Assembly: GCA_019633425.1 (NCBI GenBank)
Contig: WSUB01000037.1
Span: 62,001 to 126,000, forward strand
DNA: 64,000 nt
Direction: 5' to 3'
DNA from: Tulasnella sp. 424
Taxonomy: Eukaryota; Basidiomycota; Agaricomycetes; Cantharellales; Tulasnellaceae
Under the pieces are notes generated by a model, which saw only the letters and a list, made by a program, of their open reading frames with translations, did no database searches and had not been told where the DNA came from. A program made the position numbers and the translations under genes. Shown here piece by piece: positions 43,365-54,496 of this stretch. How positions within the stretch are numbered: the first letter of the stretch is position 1; every line of letters starts with the position of its first letter.

Positions 43365-45949
43365 TCAAAGGAAAGCCTTCGCTTGAACATTGTACATATG
43401 TGCATATTTCCCGTTCAACGCGAGGAGCTCATCATGGGAACCCTTCTCCACAGCTCTACCCTTCTCCATGTAGATGATCTGATCGGCGTACTTGGTGAGG
43501 TACCCAAACCGATGAGTGATAAAGAGCATTGTCTTGTCTCCCTTGAGACTCCGGAGCCTCTCAAAGAGCGCTGCGAAACACGGGGAATCAGCAAACGGGA
43601 CTTATGTCGTCAGCAGTACTTACCGAACTCCGCCTTCGGGTCTAACGCCGCTGACGGCTCATCATAAGCCAAGAGTTTTACGCAATCCTGCATCGATCGC
43701 ATGAACGTTCTTGATAAGGCCATTCTCTGGGTTTGACCACCCGAAAACGCTTGTGGGGCTTCCTTCTTCTCCTTCAACATCAAGTCCAGTGCGCTTCCCT
43801 CTGGTGGAGACCCCGCAGAGATGGAATCAGGCTCCACGCCCATGATAGTGTTATAACCTGACGGTAGCTTTTCGATAAACTCGTCGGCTCCTCCGAGCTT
43901 TGCGGCTTCCTTGATAGCATCCAAATCATTCATCAAAACCACATTACCGAAGCCGATGTTTTCTCGAATCTATTCGTAATCAGGAAAACGCCATGAGAAA
44001 CAGCAGGTTAATCGAAGCACAGGGAGTCCATCGTACCGAGAATTTGAAGTGCGAGTAGTCTTGGTGCATGACGGCGCTTGCATTCCGCAGTTCGTTGAGC
44101 TTGTAAGATTGGATAGGCTTGTCGTCGATCAATATATCGCCGTCCGTTATGTCGTATGTTCGCGTCAAAAGTTTGAGGGTGCTGCTCTTTCCACATCCGT
44201 TCTCTCCGACGATGACGCAGATGGAACCGGCCGGGATTACGAATGATAAACCGTCGATGACGTTGTCTTTCGAATCTGACTTCGGATACTTGAAAGACAC
44301 GTTTCTAATTCAACGAAAGAATGAGCTCGATCCAGCTCGTTGAACGAAAGCCACCCACCTAAATTCAACCTTCATCGCCTTCCCTTTGCTTGTCTCTGGA
44401 GGATAGCTCTCGGCCCCATCTTGGATCTTATTCGCAATTTGGTCAACTTCGTACAAGGCTTTCACTCGCATAAAGGTCTCTCCAATTGAAGGGCCGTCGC
44501 TTAACAATGACCACATGGTTGTGTTGATGGCTTGAGTTGTCTGTTCCATGACTGCAATCGACGCCAGGGGGATCGTTCCAGGACTCGCAACCATTTTGAT
44601 CGCGAGCAAGATCTAGCGACTATTATGAGCGATCGGGTGATAGCAGTAAAGACAATCACTTACGAGCCCTGAGTCTCCTAAAAGATCTCTAGCTAAGCTG
44701 AACAGAGAGAAGGACGAAGTCTCTCCGCCCCAAGGATATTCGTCCCTTGTATCCCCAAACGCTTCCCGAGCACGACCGTATTCTAGAGGAACTATTTAAT
44801 GAAATTTTCGTCGCATGCTGTGCACGACTTACCTTGCTCAACGTATTCCCCGGTGACGTTCGCCACAGCCTCCAGCTTCCACTGTGAATCAGTGGCAAAG
44901 TTGTACAGCGCTTCCATCCGCGTGTATGACTCGTTGGTTACACGGGCATAAAAGACTGTAAACAAATTTCTCAGCAGGGCAGATGGTTTTTTTTACTGAG
45001 AGCTTGCACATACCTGTAAGCCACTGTCTGTACTGGAAAGAGTTGAAGAACGGACTGAAAAGACAAAGCACGACAACAGTGTTACCGCCCGGCTGATTAA
45101 CCAGCGAGCCCATCACGTATCCAGAGGTTGACGTCAATTGAAGAACCGTTCCAACCAAACTGACGAGCTTGTCGAATGCCGCCCAGGCTCTGGTGCCTCC
45201 ATCAGCCCCTGCTGCCTTGAGTTTCGCTTGCACCTCGGCACTTTCAGATGTCGGGAGATCCATTTTTAGTTGAACTCCAATCAATTTCTGGTTGTAATGG
45301 TATTTAAAGCGTTGTTCTATAGTTGGTCCAGCCCAACCCCTGAAAGATATCCAATCGATATTGATCCCGAGCAAGGACTCGGTGGACTCACTGAGAGGAA
45401 TATACTGCCCATTGGGCGATGGTCGTAATGACTTGCAAACCGATTGCCGTGTAGAATGCGCTTTGGTTGACTTGCTTGTTTATAATCGTCTCCTCGAGCT
45501 AAACCAAGTCAAGGTTATTGGGAAGCGCCTCGGGAATGACACCACCACTGTACCAAAGATAGAAGCCGGGCGGTCTGAGCAAGTTTCATTGCAGGTAGAA
45601 TATTCTGGAGCATGTTTGCCACGAGATACGTCGTGCAAAGTAAAGGGCCGAGACTCCATAGATCGCGAAGAAGGATGCCAATGTATGGCAAAGAGGCACG
45701 GAAGCTCTCCAGGTCACGCCAGATTGAGCTTCCAGGAATGGAGTCCGTCCAGATGGGGACGTGCTCCCATACTGTATATATACCTTTCCGGTACGAGCGG
45801 ATACTTGAGGGAACCTTGAGCTCTTCTGTCTTGGACGTTGATAACCCTTTATCCTTATCTGGGACGGACGGTGAGACGAGCTTGGAGGTGGACGTCAAAC
45901 CAAGTGTCGCGGTAACTGTAGCCCACGTCAAAGACAGGTATGAAGACAT
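43365..45949 (-). CDS. ABC half-transporter (ABCB-like)
   Basis: ATP-driven membrane exporter with an N-terminal membrane domain and one nucleotide-binding domain. The NBD is clear: GENGCGKSST (Walker A), MHQDYSHFKF (Q-loop), FSGGQTQRMALSR (signature), LLAYDEPSAALDP (Walker B with catalytic Glu), TMLFITHRFGYL (H-loop). It ends NVQAKAFL, stop at 43365-43367. The N-terminal part starts MSSYLSLTWATV at the ATG 45949 and includes YIGILLRDLWSLGPLLCTTYLVANMLQNILP, a first membrane helix pair. About ten short introns are spread across the gene. Helix boundaries are not traced in full. A spacer rich in Ser/Pro/Lys before the signature is unusual. Substrate unknown. Confidence 0.78.
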
Positions 45950-46319
45950 GATGTTGGAGGGAGTAAGGACAGGGGTTCTGCGGCTTTTTATATTGACGAC
46001 TGAAGGCCACATGGGAAGGCCTGCCAGCGGCGCCTGTTTTGCGGTGCCGGGCCTCATGGCTGTGTGGGAGGTGACGCCGACTGATTCATGGAACGTGTAT
46101 AAACAACTCATCCATGGGAGAATTACCTATTCTCGGATCTCATCTAGTGGCGTTTGTCGGTCCATTCAGCCCTCGCATGTGGACAGCGCTTACCGCGGCG
46201 GACATTGTCGTTGTTCAAATTCAGACCGTGGCCAAGTCGAACTCTACATTCTCCACGATCGCCTCTCCGCAAAGGGGAACCCCCCCCCCCCCCAAAAAAA
46301 AAGCCTAGTGTTCAATAGA
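45950..46319. promoter_or_regulatory. Shared divergent promoter of the ABC transporter and Clr4-like genes
   Basis: 370 bases between head-to-head start codons. A homopolymer block (13-14 C followed by 9 A) at about 46280-46303 ends some 17 bases before the plus-strand ATG; such tracts can keep nucleosomes away. Regulation inferred from position only. Confidence 0.45.
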
Positions 46320-49166
46320 ATGGGAAGGCAGAGAAAGAATCGTTCACAAACCGCCACTTCGGCCAGCTCCCGGACATCTGGATCAACTGAGAGACTATCA
46401 GCTCGTGCAGAGATGGATCTTGACGACCCAGAACCTTCGACCTCCCAATCCCAAGGCACAAAGCATGTCAGGGCAGATCGGTTTTTCCTGACTCGAACTC
46501 CTCCAGACTCAGACTGGGATCTAGAGAAAGATTGGACTGTTGAAGAAATTACAGACCATTATATTCCTCAATCCGGACCAAAATGGTGAGTTCCTTTGGT
46601 CACCGGTGCGCAGAAGTTTATGACAATTTTTTCAGGTACAAGGTATTCGTTTGTCGTGTTTTGAATCGACCTAACGTCATAAATCGTCTAAACATTCTTT
46701 TCAAAGGTTGCGTGGGCGGAGTGGACTCGTGATGACGGCAGCAATACGACCTGGGTTCCCGAGAACGAAGTGGTCGATGTTAACGAACGTCCATTGGAGG
46801 TGCTGCCAGACTACAACCAACGTCGCAGAGCTGCTCGGCTTTGGATACATCCCGATCTCAAAGGAACCGAGGACCTTATCCAGGAGAAAGATATCAACCC
46901 ATTTCGGTTTCCGGAGGAGCAGGTCGGATGGCTCTCCCTGAGGACAGTTGAGTCTCGACTGCCAAGAGGCAAGAAATTGAATATTGAAGCCGTCGAAGCT
47001 GAACTAATCCGAATGGAGCGCACCGCTACGGAAAGCCGTGAACCGGGAGTACAAGAGTTCGGGAGTACAAGGTCCGCCGAAAGGATGAGCTATACTATGG
47101 AGGCAATGACAGCAAATGCACGAGCTAGAGATGACGACGGTGAATCGAACGAAACTTCAAATTACTTTGATTGACATCCCATACTAACCTTCATATTTGT
47201 ATCCTAAGAGCTATCTTACGATTCGAGACCTCCAGAGGAGTACGCTCTAGAAATGGAAAGGCACCAGCTTTTGAATCAGCATCCACCTCCTCCTTTGCAT
47301 CCCAATCTTGCTGGCTCCGAACGAATCTCTGAATACGACGCAAACTTAAGTCCTAAACCCGAACCCATGGACGCGCTCCCTGGTTCTACCCAGGCGGATA
47401 CGGACCCAGAGTATGATTCCCACTTGGGGCCAAGACCAAGGTTAGGACGTTCATCGCCCGACATTATAGTCATCTCAGACGACAGCTCAGATTCGGGCAG
47501 AGACGCAGCTCCAGGAGGGAGATTCAAGTCTCTATCCCTGCTCGATCCTGACCCGCGCTACGGGGACACACTCCAGACGTACGTGGAGGACGGCCACACC
47601 ACAAGTGGCATTGAACCCGAAATAACGCGTAGAGCTTGCGGAGAAGCTAAATTTTCCGTTCAAATTGACTGGGATGAGGCGACGACTGCAGCGGGTGCCG
47701 AACGCATCGAAATCACTCACGATGATTCCGACGACGACGAAGACTGCCCGGCCCTACCAATCGGCTTCAGATACATGGAACGTGGGTATCAACTGTCAGT
47801 GCTGTCATCCCTCATCAAATACTCGGTCTAATACGATTGTCCTATACAGTGACAAGTCGATCAAGCTACCCCGCTCTCATTCCTTACAGGGTTCAGCCTC
47901 TGGCCTGGGTTGTCATTGTCGCAAAATTTGCGACGTAAATTCACCTGCAAGTTGCGCCTGCCAGTCATACTCCGAGTTTAATGACCGTTTTGCGTATGAT
48001 AACTTAGTGGGTCCATTCGCATATCTCATTGGACGCGGGTGCTAAAAATTCGTTTCGCGTCGGGCAGGGCCATTTCCTTGAAAATAACAAGGACGATAAC
48101 GGCGCTGATGCTGAAGTCTTTGAGTGTACTTCGGTCTGTCTGTGACTCTTCCCCCCCTTCCGAAGCAACTAACTCGTACTGGCTGTACATTTCATTTTAG
48201 AACTGCCACTGCGGTCCACGTTGCCCCAACCGGACCAGCCAGCAGCCGCGGGATGTCACTCTCCAAATATTTAAGACTCCTGATAGCGGCTGGGCAGTGA
48301 GAACGCCAAACCACCTACCAAAAGGCAAGGTACTTGGAATGTTTGCTGGAAATCTAATGTAAGTTTCGGGCTTCTAGTATGAACTGGAGCACATTCAAAC
48401 GCCCATTACAGCACGCGAGAGAGGGCGGAAGCACTAGAAAAATCTCGTCGGCTCGAATGGGCGCACCGTGACGACCCCGAGGTCAGGCGGTACAATCGGT
48501 TCATCCTGGACCGACGCGGGTACATATTTGACCTGGATTGTCGAGAGCTCGAGGAAGAGGATCATGCACATGATGTTCCACCCAGCTCGCCGAGTCGGCC
48601 GAGGGCGAACCGTAGACGGTACTCGATCGACGCTTGGGCATGTGGCAACTGGACGAGATTTATCAAGTGAGTAATTTAGTGTCACGTCGTGCTCGAAAAT
48701 TCTATCTGACCCCGACAAGTCATTCATGTGAACCAAACATGAAGGTCTACACGGCGTATCATGACCCGTACGACCATGAGGTATACTTCTGTTCAACCCA
48801 AACCTGTGGAAACAAAGTCTCTGATAATGCATTTACGCGACCCAGAACCCTCCACCAGGGAAACTAATTTTTGTCACGACCCGCGACACCCCCGCAGGAG
48901 AGGAACTCACCATTGACTACGACCCTCGAGCTAACAATTTGGGACGCGGGAAGCAGAGGAAAGCCAGGCACAAGGGCAGCTTGAACGTATACGAGATGTC
49001 TCAACGGCAGTTCAGTGGGTCCCAAAGAAGTTCAAGTCGTGGGGAGATCGCAAGCGACTTGGGTGCCGGTTCGAGCACAACAGTGGTGGACGGGTCTGAG
49101 CCTGACATGGTCCCGTGCCATTGCGATGCGCCGACATACGTATGTCGGGGGTTCATAAGAATCTGA
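46320..49166 (+). CDS. clr4: Chromodomain-SET histone H3K9 methyltransferase (Clr4/SUV39 type)
   Basis: Writes H3K9 methylation to form heterochromatin. Chromodomain at about residues 65-115: DWTVEEITDHYIPQSGPKWYK, VAWAEW and TTWVPENEV, assembled across a 7-nt exon (46636-46642). A long disordered region with a SUMO-interaction-like DIIVISDDSSD follows. Pre-SET has NCQCCHPSSNT, CHCRKICD and CACQS. SET: DVTLQIFKTPDSGWAV, GMFAGNLIT, and after splicing RFINHSCEPN (the catalytic NHSC motif, Asn formed across the intron at about 48667) and GEELTIDYDPRA. Post-SET is PCHCDAPTYVC near the end. The complete pre-SET, SET and post-SET Cys set fits an active enzyme. About nine introns; the exact limits of those near 47130-48070 are uncertain. 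Confidence 0.86.
46636..46642 (+). other. 7-nt microexon in the chromodomain
   Basis: Sequence GTACAAG between ttttttcag and gtattc. It completes W, Y and K of the chromodomain aromatic strand; without it the chromodomain frame is lost. Confidence 0.7.
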
Positions 49167-49189
49167 GCGTCAGATACGATTGCATGTAC

Positions 49190-51235
49190 TATAGACAGGG
49201 AGGGAGGATGTAAGCTTAAAGCTTTTCTTGAAACCATTTCGTCGTCTGTTGCAAAGCGTCTTCAAATGCCTGCTTCACTTGGGGTATCTCGAGGTTAGGA
49301 CGTGCTGCAAAACCGTGTGTCGTGCCTGGCGGACCTATTCATCAGCTTGTGTTGTACAGGAGAGGAAGTCGTCCGTGGCGCAGCTAACGAACCTTGGTAG
49401 ACGTGAGATTCGAAAGCTTGCGTTTCAGATTTGGCACGCAGAATTGCTTCATACTGCTCCCGGTTGGCCGATGAGAGCCATACATCCTCTAGGAAACATG
49501 AATTACTCATAGGCCTAGTTCGGCGACATGGCTCTTCGTACCTTCAGCGCAAACCCAGCTAGTCTGAGTCTTTGGAAGAAAGGTCATTTCAGAAGCATAA
49601 TAGGCCGAGATGGATGTTCACGTACTCGAATACGACTAACTTCTCCACGGGATGTGGGGCCTGGATGGCAAATGACGACCACGTCGACTAGACCAGTCGT
49701 TGCGATATGGAGTGCACCACATCCTATACAGAAAATGAACCCACATCAATCGCCACATTCTCTTTATCTAGTCAAACACCAAGTAGAGTGCACCTCCAAG
49801 ACAGTATCTACATGTTCCAGTGATGTTAGAGAGGCTTCATTCGCATCAACCGATGAACGCACCCAGCAGCGCCAATTCGATCATAGTGCTTCTCCTCCTT
49901 CAAAGCTTTAATGAACTGTGTTGCGTAAGTCGAAACCCCCCTAGAACGACTGGGCGCCGAACCCCAACATACCGCTTCAGCTCGTTTCCTGACGACGTCA
50001 GGCCTGTACATAAAGATTCCGGGCAGGTTTTTCAGCATAGTCCAGGCCCAATCTAGTTTTTGCTTTATTGAAAGAGTAACTCCAGGTTGGTCAGGGGTGA
50101 AAGGGACCAGATCTTCATGACGGAGAGGCGGCTTTCCTATGAACAGACGGTACACATTTGAGCATCTGGTCGCCCAAAAGGAGAGGAGACAAACCTTCAA
50201 ACATATCGGGAACATAGACATCCACATCCAGAGATTGACCAAGAGAGTCTCCGATGAGTTGAATATTTGGCATCGTCAGTCCGAAAGCGTCCGTAAAGAG
50301 CACGATCGCCTTTTTGGAGGGTTCACTCTCTGTGCTGCTTGCAGACTTGCGGAAGTAGGTCTTGAAGGAGCCTAGTGTGACCATCTCTCCGCTCGGATCT
50401 CCTGCGAGCCGATACCCCTTCGTGCAGTTCTCGCATAAAGGGATCGTCATGGTGTTGAGTGCAGGTTGGATGATCAAGTGAAGAGCGGTGGGCGCCAATA
50501 GATTCAGGTCACAATAATAGCTCTATCCTTGATGAGCAGGGGAGTAGAGCTAGCTTGGGCTCAGTAAATGGGCGGATGTCGAACAACACCACAGCTCGCA
50601 AGGCAGTGCCTGATTTCAGGCGCTCCTTGGCGTTTGGGTTTGTTTGCTTAGCTTCGGGCCGAACGAATCCGGTTATCGGCGCCTACACGACTTCAGCTGT
50701 CAAAGACCTCGGCGGCTGATTCTGCTCATGCTGTACAAGAGCGAGAGGCCGCGTAGTCTTGAATCAAATGATTAGGCGAATAGCCGCTGACACCCGGACA
50801 CTCAATTCGCGTGGAATCTGCCTCACCCTGACACGACATGCACGAGATCTCCCGCGAAAACCACGCATTCGTAGTTATTTTTATCTCAAAGGCAACAGAA
50901 CCAGTCGAGAAGATTGGTCTTCCTATTCGCGTAGTGGTCGAGTCCCGTTCATTGTAATGACCAATGCTCGCGATTCGTCAAGGTTAACTAACGCGTTGCG
51001 CCCGCAACGACCAGAGCTGTCGCTAAGCCGCCCAAGTCTCAAGTAAAATATCACGTACAGTGTATTGTTATTCACTTTGGAATTATCTGCTCCGTATGTC
51101 AGCTACCTTGTCACATATCGACGTAGAGTCGGTTGAGCGATAAGGAGGTCGAATGCACGAAAGAGGTGGCGTCAGCGATCCGGTATCCATTCGGCATTGA
51201 ACTATAAAAATACACCACGACGGCGACGCGAGCTG
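49190..51235. repeat. Tandem duplication copy 1 (hydrolase gene plus upstream DNA)
   Basis: About 2.05 kb alignable by eye with 51283-53370, from the 3' end of the hydrolase gene to a CTATAAAAATACA-type site near 51207 (matching CTATAAAAGTACA near 53345). Confidence 0.75.
49216..50450 (-). CDS. Dienelactone hydrolase family protein
   Basis: Alpha/beta hydrolase of the DLH family. Exon 1 from the ATG at 50450 gives MTIPLCENCTKGYRLAGDP, then KKAIVLFTDAFGLTMPNIQLIGD and DVDVYVPDMFEG. Later exons give PLRHEDLVPFTPDQPG, YATQFIKALKEEKHYDRIGAAG with GCGAL (nucleophile Cys region), TGLVDVVVICHPGPTS, TSWVCAE with DVWLSSANREQYEAIL (Asp region), and GTTHGFAARPNLE (catalytic His), ending KWFQEKL. The Cys-Asp-His triad can be placed. 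At least five introns. In fungi such proteins hydrolyse dienelactones or other small esters; the substrate here is unknown. The exon join between 49600 and 49700 is the weakest part. Confidence 0.75.
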
Positions 51236-51282
51236 TCCGAGAGGAAAGCTACTGATCTGAGTCTGTCCCGCCTGACGTTCGT
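50451..51282. other. Upstream region of the hydrolase gene
   Basis: About 830 bases with no gene; it is duplicated downstream (52535-53370). Probably promoter plus spacer. Confidence 0.45.
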
Positions 51283-53370
51283 GTAGTACTATGGACAGAG
51301 AGGGAAGATGTGGGCCGCGAGCTTTTCTTGAAGCCATTTTGTTGTCTGTTGCAAAGCGTCTTCAAATGCGTGCGTAACTTGAGGTATCTCGAGATTGGGA
51401 CGTCTGCAAAACCGTGAGTCGTGCCTGGAAAGACGTACCCATCAGCTTGTAATTTACCGGAAGGAAGACGGGGGGGCATAGATGACGAACCATGGTAGAC
51501 ATGAGATTCGAAAGCTTGTGTGTTCGATTTGGCACGCAAAATTGCTTCATATTGTTCCATATTGGCTGATGAGAGGTATTCATCCTCTAGGAACGTGGAT
51601 CACTCATGGGCCTGGTTATCAACCTGGCTCCTCCGAGTCGTACCTTCAGCACAAGCCCACGTAGTCGGAGTCTTGGGAGAAAAGGGGCGTTTAATGGGTC
51701 GAGATGGATGTCCACGTACTCAGATACGACTAACTTCTCCGTGGTATGTGAGACCTGGATGGCAAATTACGGTCGCGCGACCAGATAGGTCGTCGTTGCG
51801 ATATGGGCTGCGGCACATTCTATACAGAAAATAAACACACATCAATAGCCATAGTCTCTTCATTTGGTCAAGTATCAGGTAGAGCGCACCTCCAATACAG
51901 TATTTGTCGGTCCCAAGGTTCCGGTGATGTTAGATAGGTCTCATTCGCATCGACCGATGAACGTACCCAACAACACCGATGCGATCATAGCGTTTCTCCT
52001 CCTTCAACGCTTTAATAAACTCCGTTGCGTAGGCTGAGAACTTGTTCAACGACGATCAGTGACCGGAACCCAACGACGTACCGCTTCAGCTCGTTTCCTG
52101 ACGACGGCAGGCCTGTGCATAATGGTCCCGAGGAGGGTTTTCAGCCTAGTCCAGGCCCAACCTAGTTCTCGCTTCATGAAAGGAGTAACTCCAGGTTGGT
52201 CGTGGGTGAAAGGTACCATATCTTCGTGGCAGAGTTGTGGCTTTCCTATAGACAGGCAGCACACGATTTCAAACACCTAGACCCGAGCGTATAAAACGAC
52301 AGGGGAAACGAACTTTCAAACGTATCTGGAACATAGACATCCACATCTAGCGACTGACTCCAATGAGCGGTATCGTTAGCCGTAAGCGTCCGTGAAGAGC
52401 ACGGTCGCTTTTTTGGAGGGTTCACTCTCGTGCTGCTTGCAGGTCTTAAAGGAACCGAGTGTGATCATCTCTCCGCTCGAATCTCCTGCAAGGCGGTACC
52501 CCTTCGTGCAGTTCTCGCATAACGGGGTCATCATTGTGCTGAATGAAGATGGTCAAAGGAAGTGCGGTGGGCGCGAAGCAGATTCAGGTCGCAGCAACAC
52601 AAGTGACGCTACCGTTGACAAGCGAGGCGCAGCTTGGGCTCAAGTAAGTGAGTAGACGTTAAACCACAAACAGTTAGAAAGGCAGTGCTTGGTTTAGCTT
52701 TCTTGGCGTTTGGGGTTTGTTCGCTTGGCTTCGGGTCAGAACGAATCTGGTCATTTTCGGCGTCTACGCGATCGAATTTAGCTGCATCGACCTCCGCGCC
52801 TAATTTTGCTCATGCTCTACAGGAACGGGCGGCCAGCTATACTTGAACCATGATGGTCAGGTGAATGGGGATACCATTTTTACATCTGGACACACACTTC
52901 GCGAAGAGTTGCTGCTGGGATCACCTGACGCGACGTCCACGAGATTTCCGCCCGCGCAAACCACGCCTTCGCAGTTATTTTTAGCCCAAAAGTACTTAAG
53001 CTGGCTGATAAGAGTGAAGCTCTTGTTTCCGTGGTGATTGAGATCGGTTTGTTGGAATGAACAATGGTCATGATTTGTCAAATTTAACACGTTGAGACCC
53101 CCCCACGACGAGACCTGCCACCAAGCCGCAAACGCCTCGAGCGAATTTTCACCTTCCAGGTCCCACACGAGGGTGTAATTATTCGGTTTGAAATTATCTG
53201 GTCCGCATGTCAGCCTCCCTTGTCCCATGTTGACGTCACGGTGGACCGTCGGATGGACGGCAAGGAGCGCCACATGAAAACGCACGAGGGAGGTTGCCCG
53301 ACGGGGACAGTGATGCCTAACCTCGGTATCCGTTCGGGATCGAACTATAAAAGTACAGCGAGGCGGCGAC
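51283..53370. repeat. Tandem duplication copy 2
   Basis: Second copy of the 49190-51235 segment, offset by about 2.1 kb, with scattered substitutions and small gaps. Confidence 0.75.
51317..52534 (-). pseudogene. Dienelactone hydrolase-like pseudogene
   Basis: Degraded copy of the gene at 49216-50450. It begins MMTPLCENCTKGYRLAGDSS and keeps KKATVLFTDAYG, but then hits a stop (TAA) where the intact gene reads LTMPNIQLIGD, with a local deletion of about 15-20 bases. Other pieces remain recognisable: the HEDMVPFTHDQPGVT exon, EFIKALKEEKRYDRIG, and the C-terminal GTTHGFA...VTHAFEDAL region, with further frame damage around the C-terminal splice sites. Probably not producing a full protein. Confidence 0.7.
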
Positions 53371-54496
53371 ATGGGCTGTCTGAGAGAGTAATGGTCTGGG
53401 TTCGTTCCGGCTGACGGGATGGTTGCGTGAGGGGTCTCCCCGTTCCGCCCCTAATCCGGCAAAGGCGAACTTCTGGGACGCTTTAGGCATATGGGCTCAT
53501 AGGAGCGAGGTATCGGCGTGTTATGCGGTCGATGCTAGGCTTGCCAATGCCGACAGCGGCAAACAATTTCAGGTTCGCGCACTTCGACGCCCTCAACTTT
53601 TATTATTACGAGACCCTTACTCTTCTAGTTAGGAGGACTTACCTTTTGCTGTGTATCGGAACCGATCTCTTCGTGCGATGTAGGAGCTAGAGATCTGGTG
53701 GCTGGAGGTGAAGCGTGGCCGGAGCCCGAAGTTACGGAGTGCCGTGCCAGTGGTCAAGGCCAGTCTGGGAAAAAGTTGGGGGTCGGGTTATGACATAGAG
53801 CTCATGTCCCGAAATACTTGAAAGTCAAAAAAGTGTGGGCCGAAAGCGCAAGGCAGCGTGCGATAAGTCGGAGATGGATGACCGGCCTGCTAATCGATTT
53901 CCAAGTAAGCTGCGGCTGGCTCTGTCGCGAGTAGTGAGCTTTTCGTGAAAGTGCGGGATTACTGCCAGCCAGGCGGCTCCAAAAAAGAGTGGCACGGAAT
54001 CACCGCCTCATGAGGTTGTCGCAAGCCGACTAACAGAACACCCGTGACATCGCTGCCCGCAGTCGTTCGCAGTCGCGATGGAACGGATTGAGAAGGTGGA
54101 GATTCCCGGTGGATAGCTGGCAAATTCTTGGGAGGGCCCGCGCTTCAACGGCATTGGCCTCTGCGCTCCGCGTCCTGGGTCCTTGGCAGCACTTCACCGT
54201 GTAAACCGGTGTCCAGGCTTGGCTCCATGTGGGATGAGCCGCGACGTACTTAGATTAGCATTTGGTGTGTATAGTGTTGAGCTCCTGACTGCGGCGATTC
54301 TTCAAAAAGGGTCAGAGCGAAAATTCGGCGTCTTGGGTCCGAACTCGCAGACATTTACTTTCGCCGTCACCCCGCGTACCTTCTCCCTTTCCCCCCCTCC
54401 TCCCTCGTCACCGTCTCTCCTCGGACTTGGTCATATACCCCCCCCTCCTCATAACCATCTAAAGTCTTGAGGGGCAACGGCATTCCTCAGCTGAGG
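53371..54496. other. Intergenic region before SRF1
   Basis: About 1.1 kb beyond the duplicated block. No supportable gene; a pyrimidine-rich stretch at 54375-54450 just before the SRF1 start is typical of a fungal promoter or 5' leader. Confidence 0.5.
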
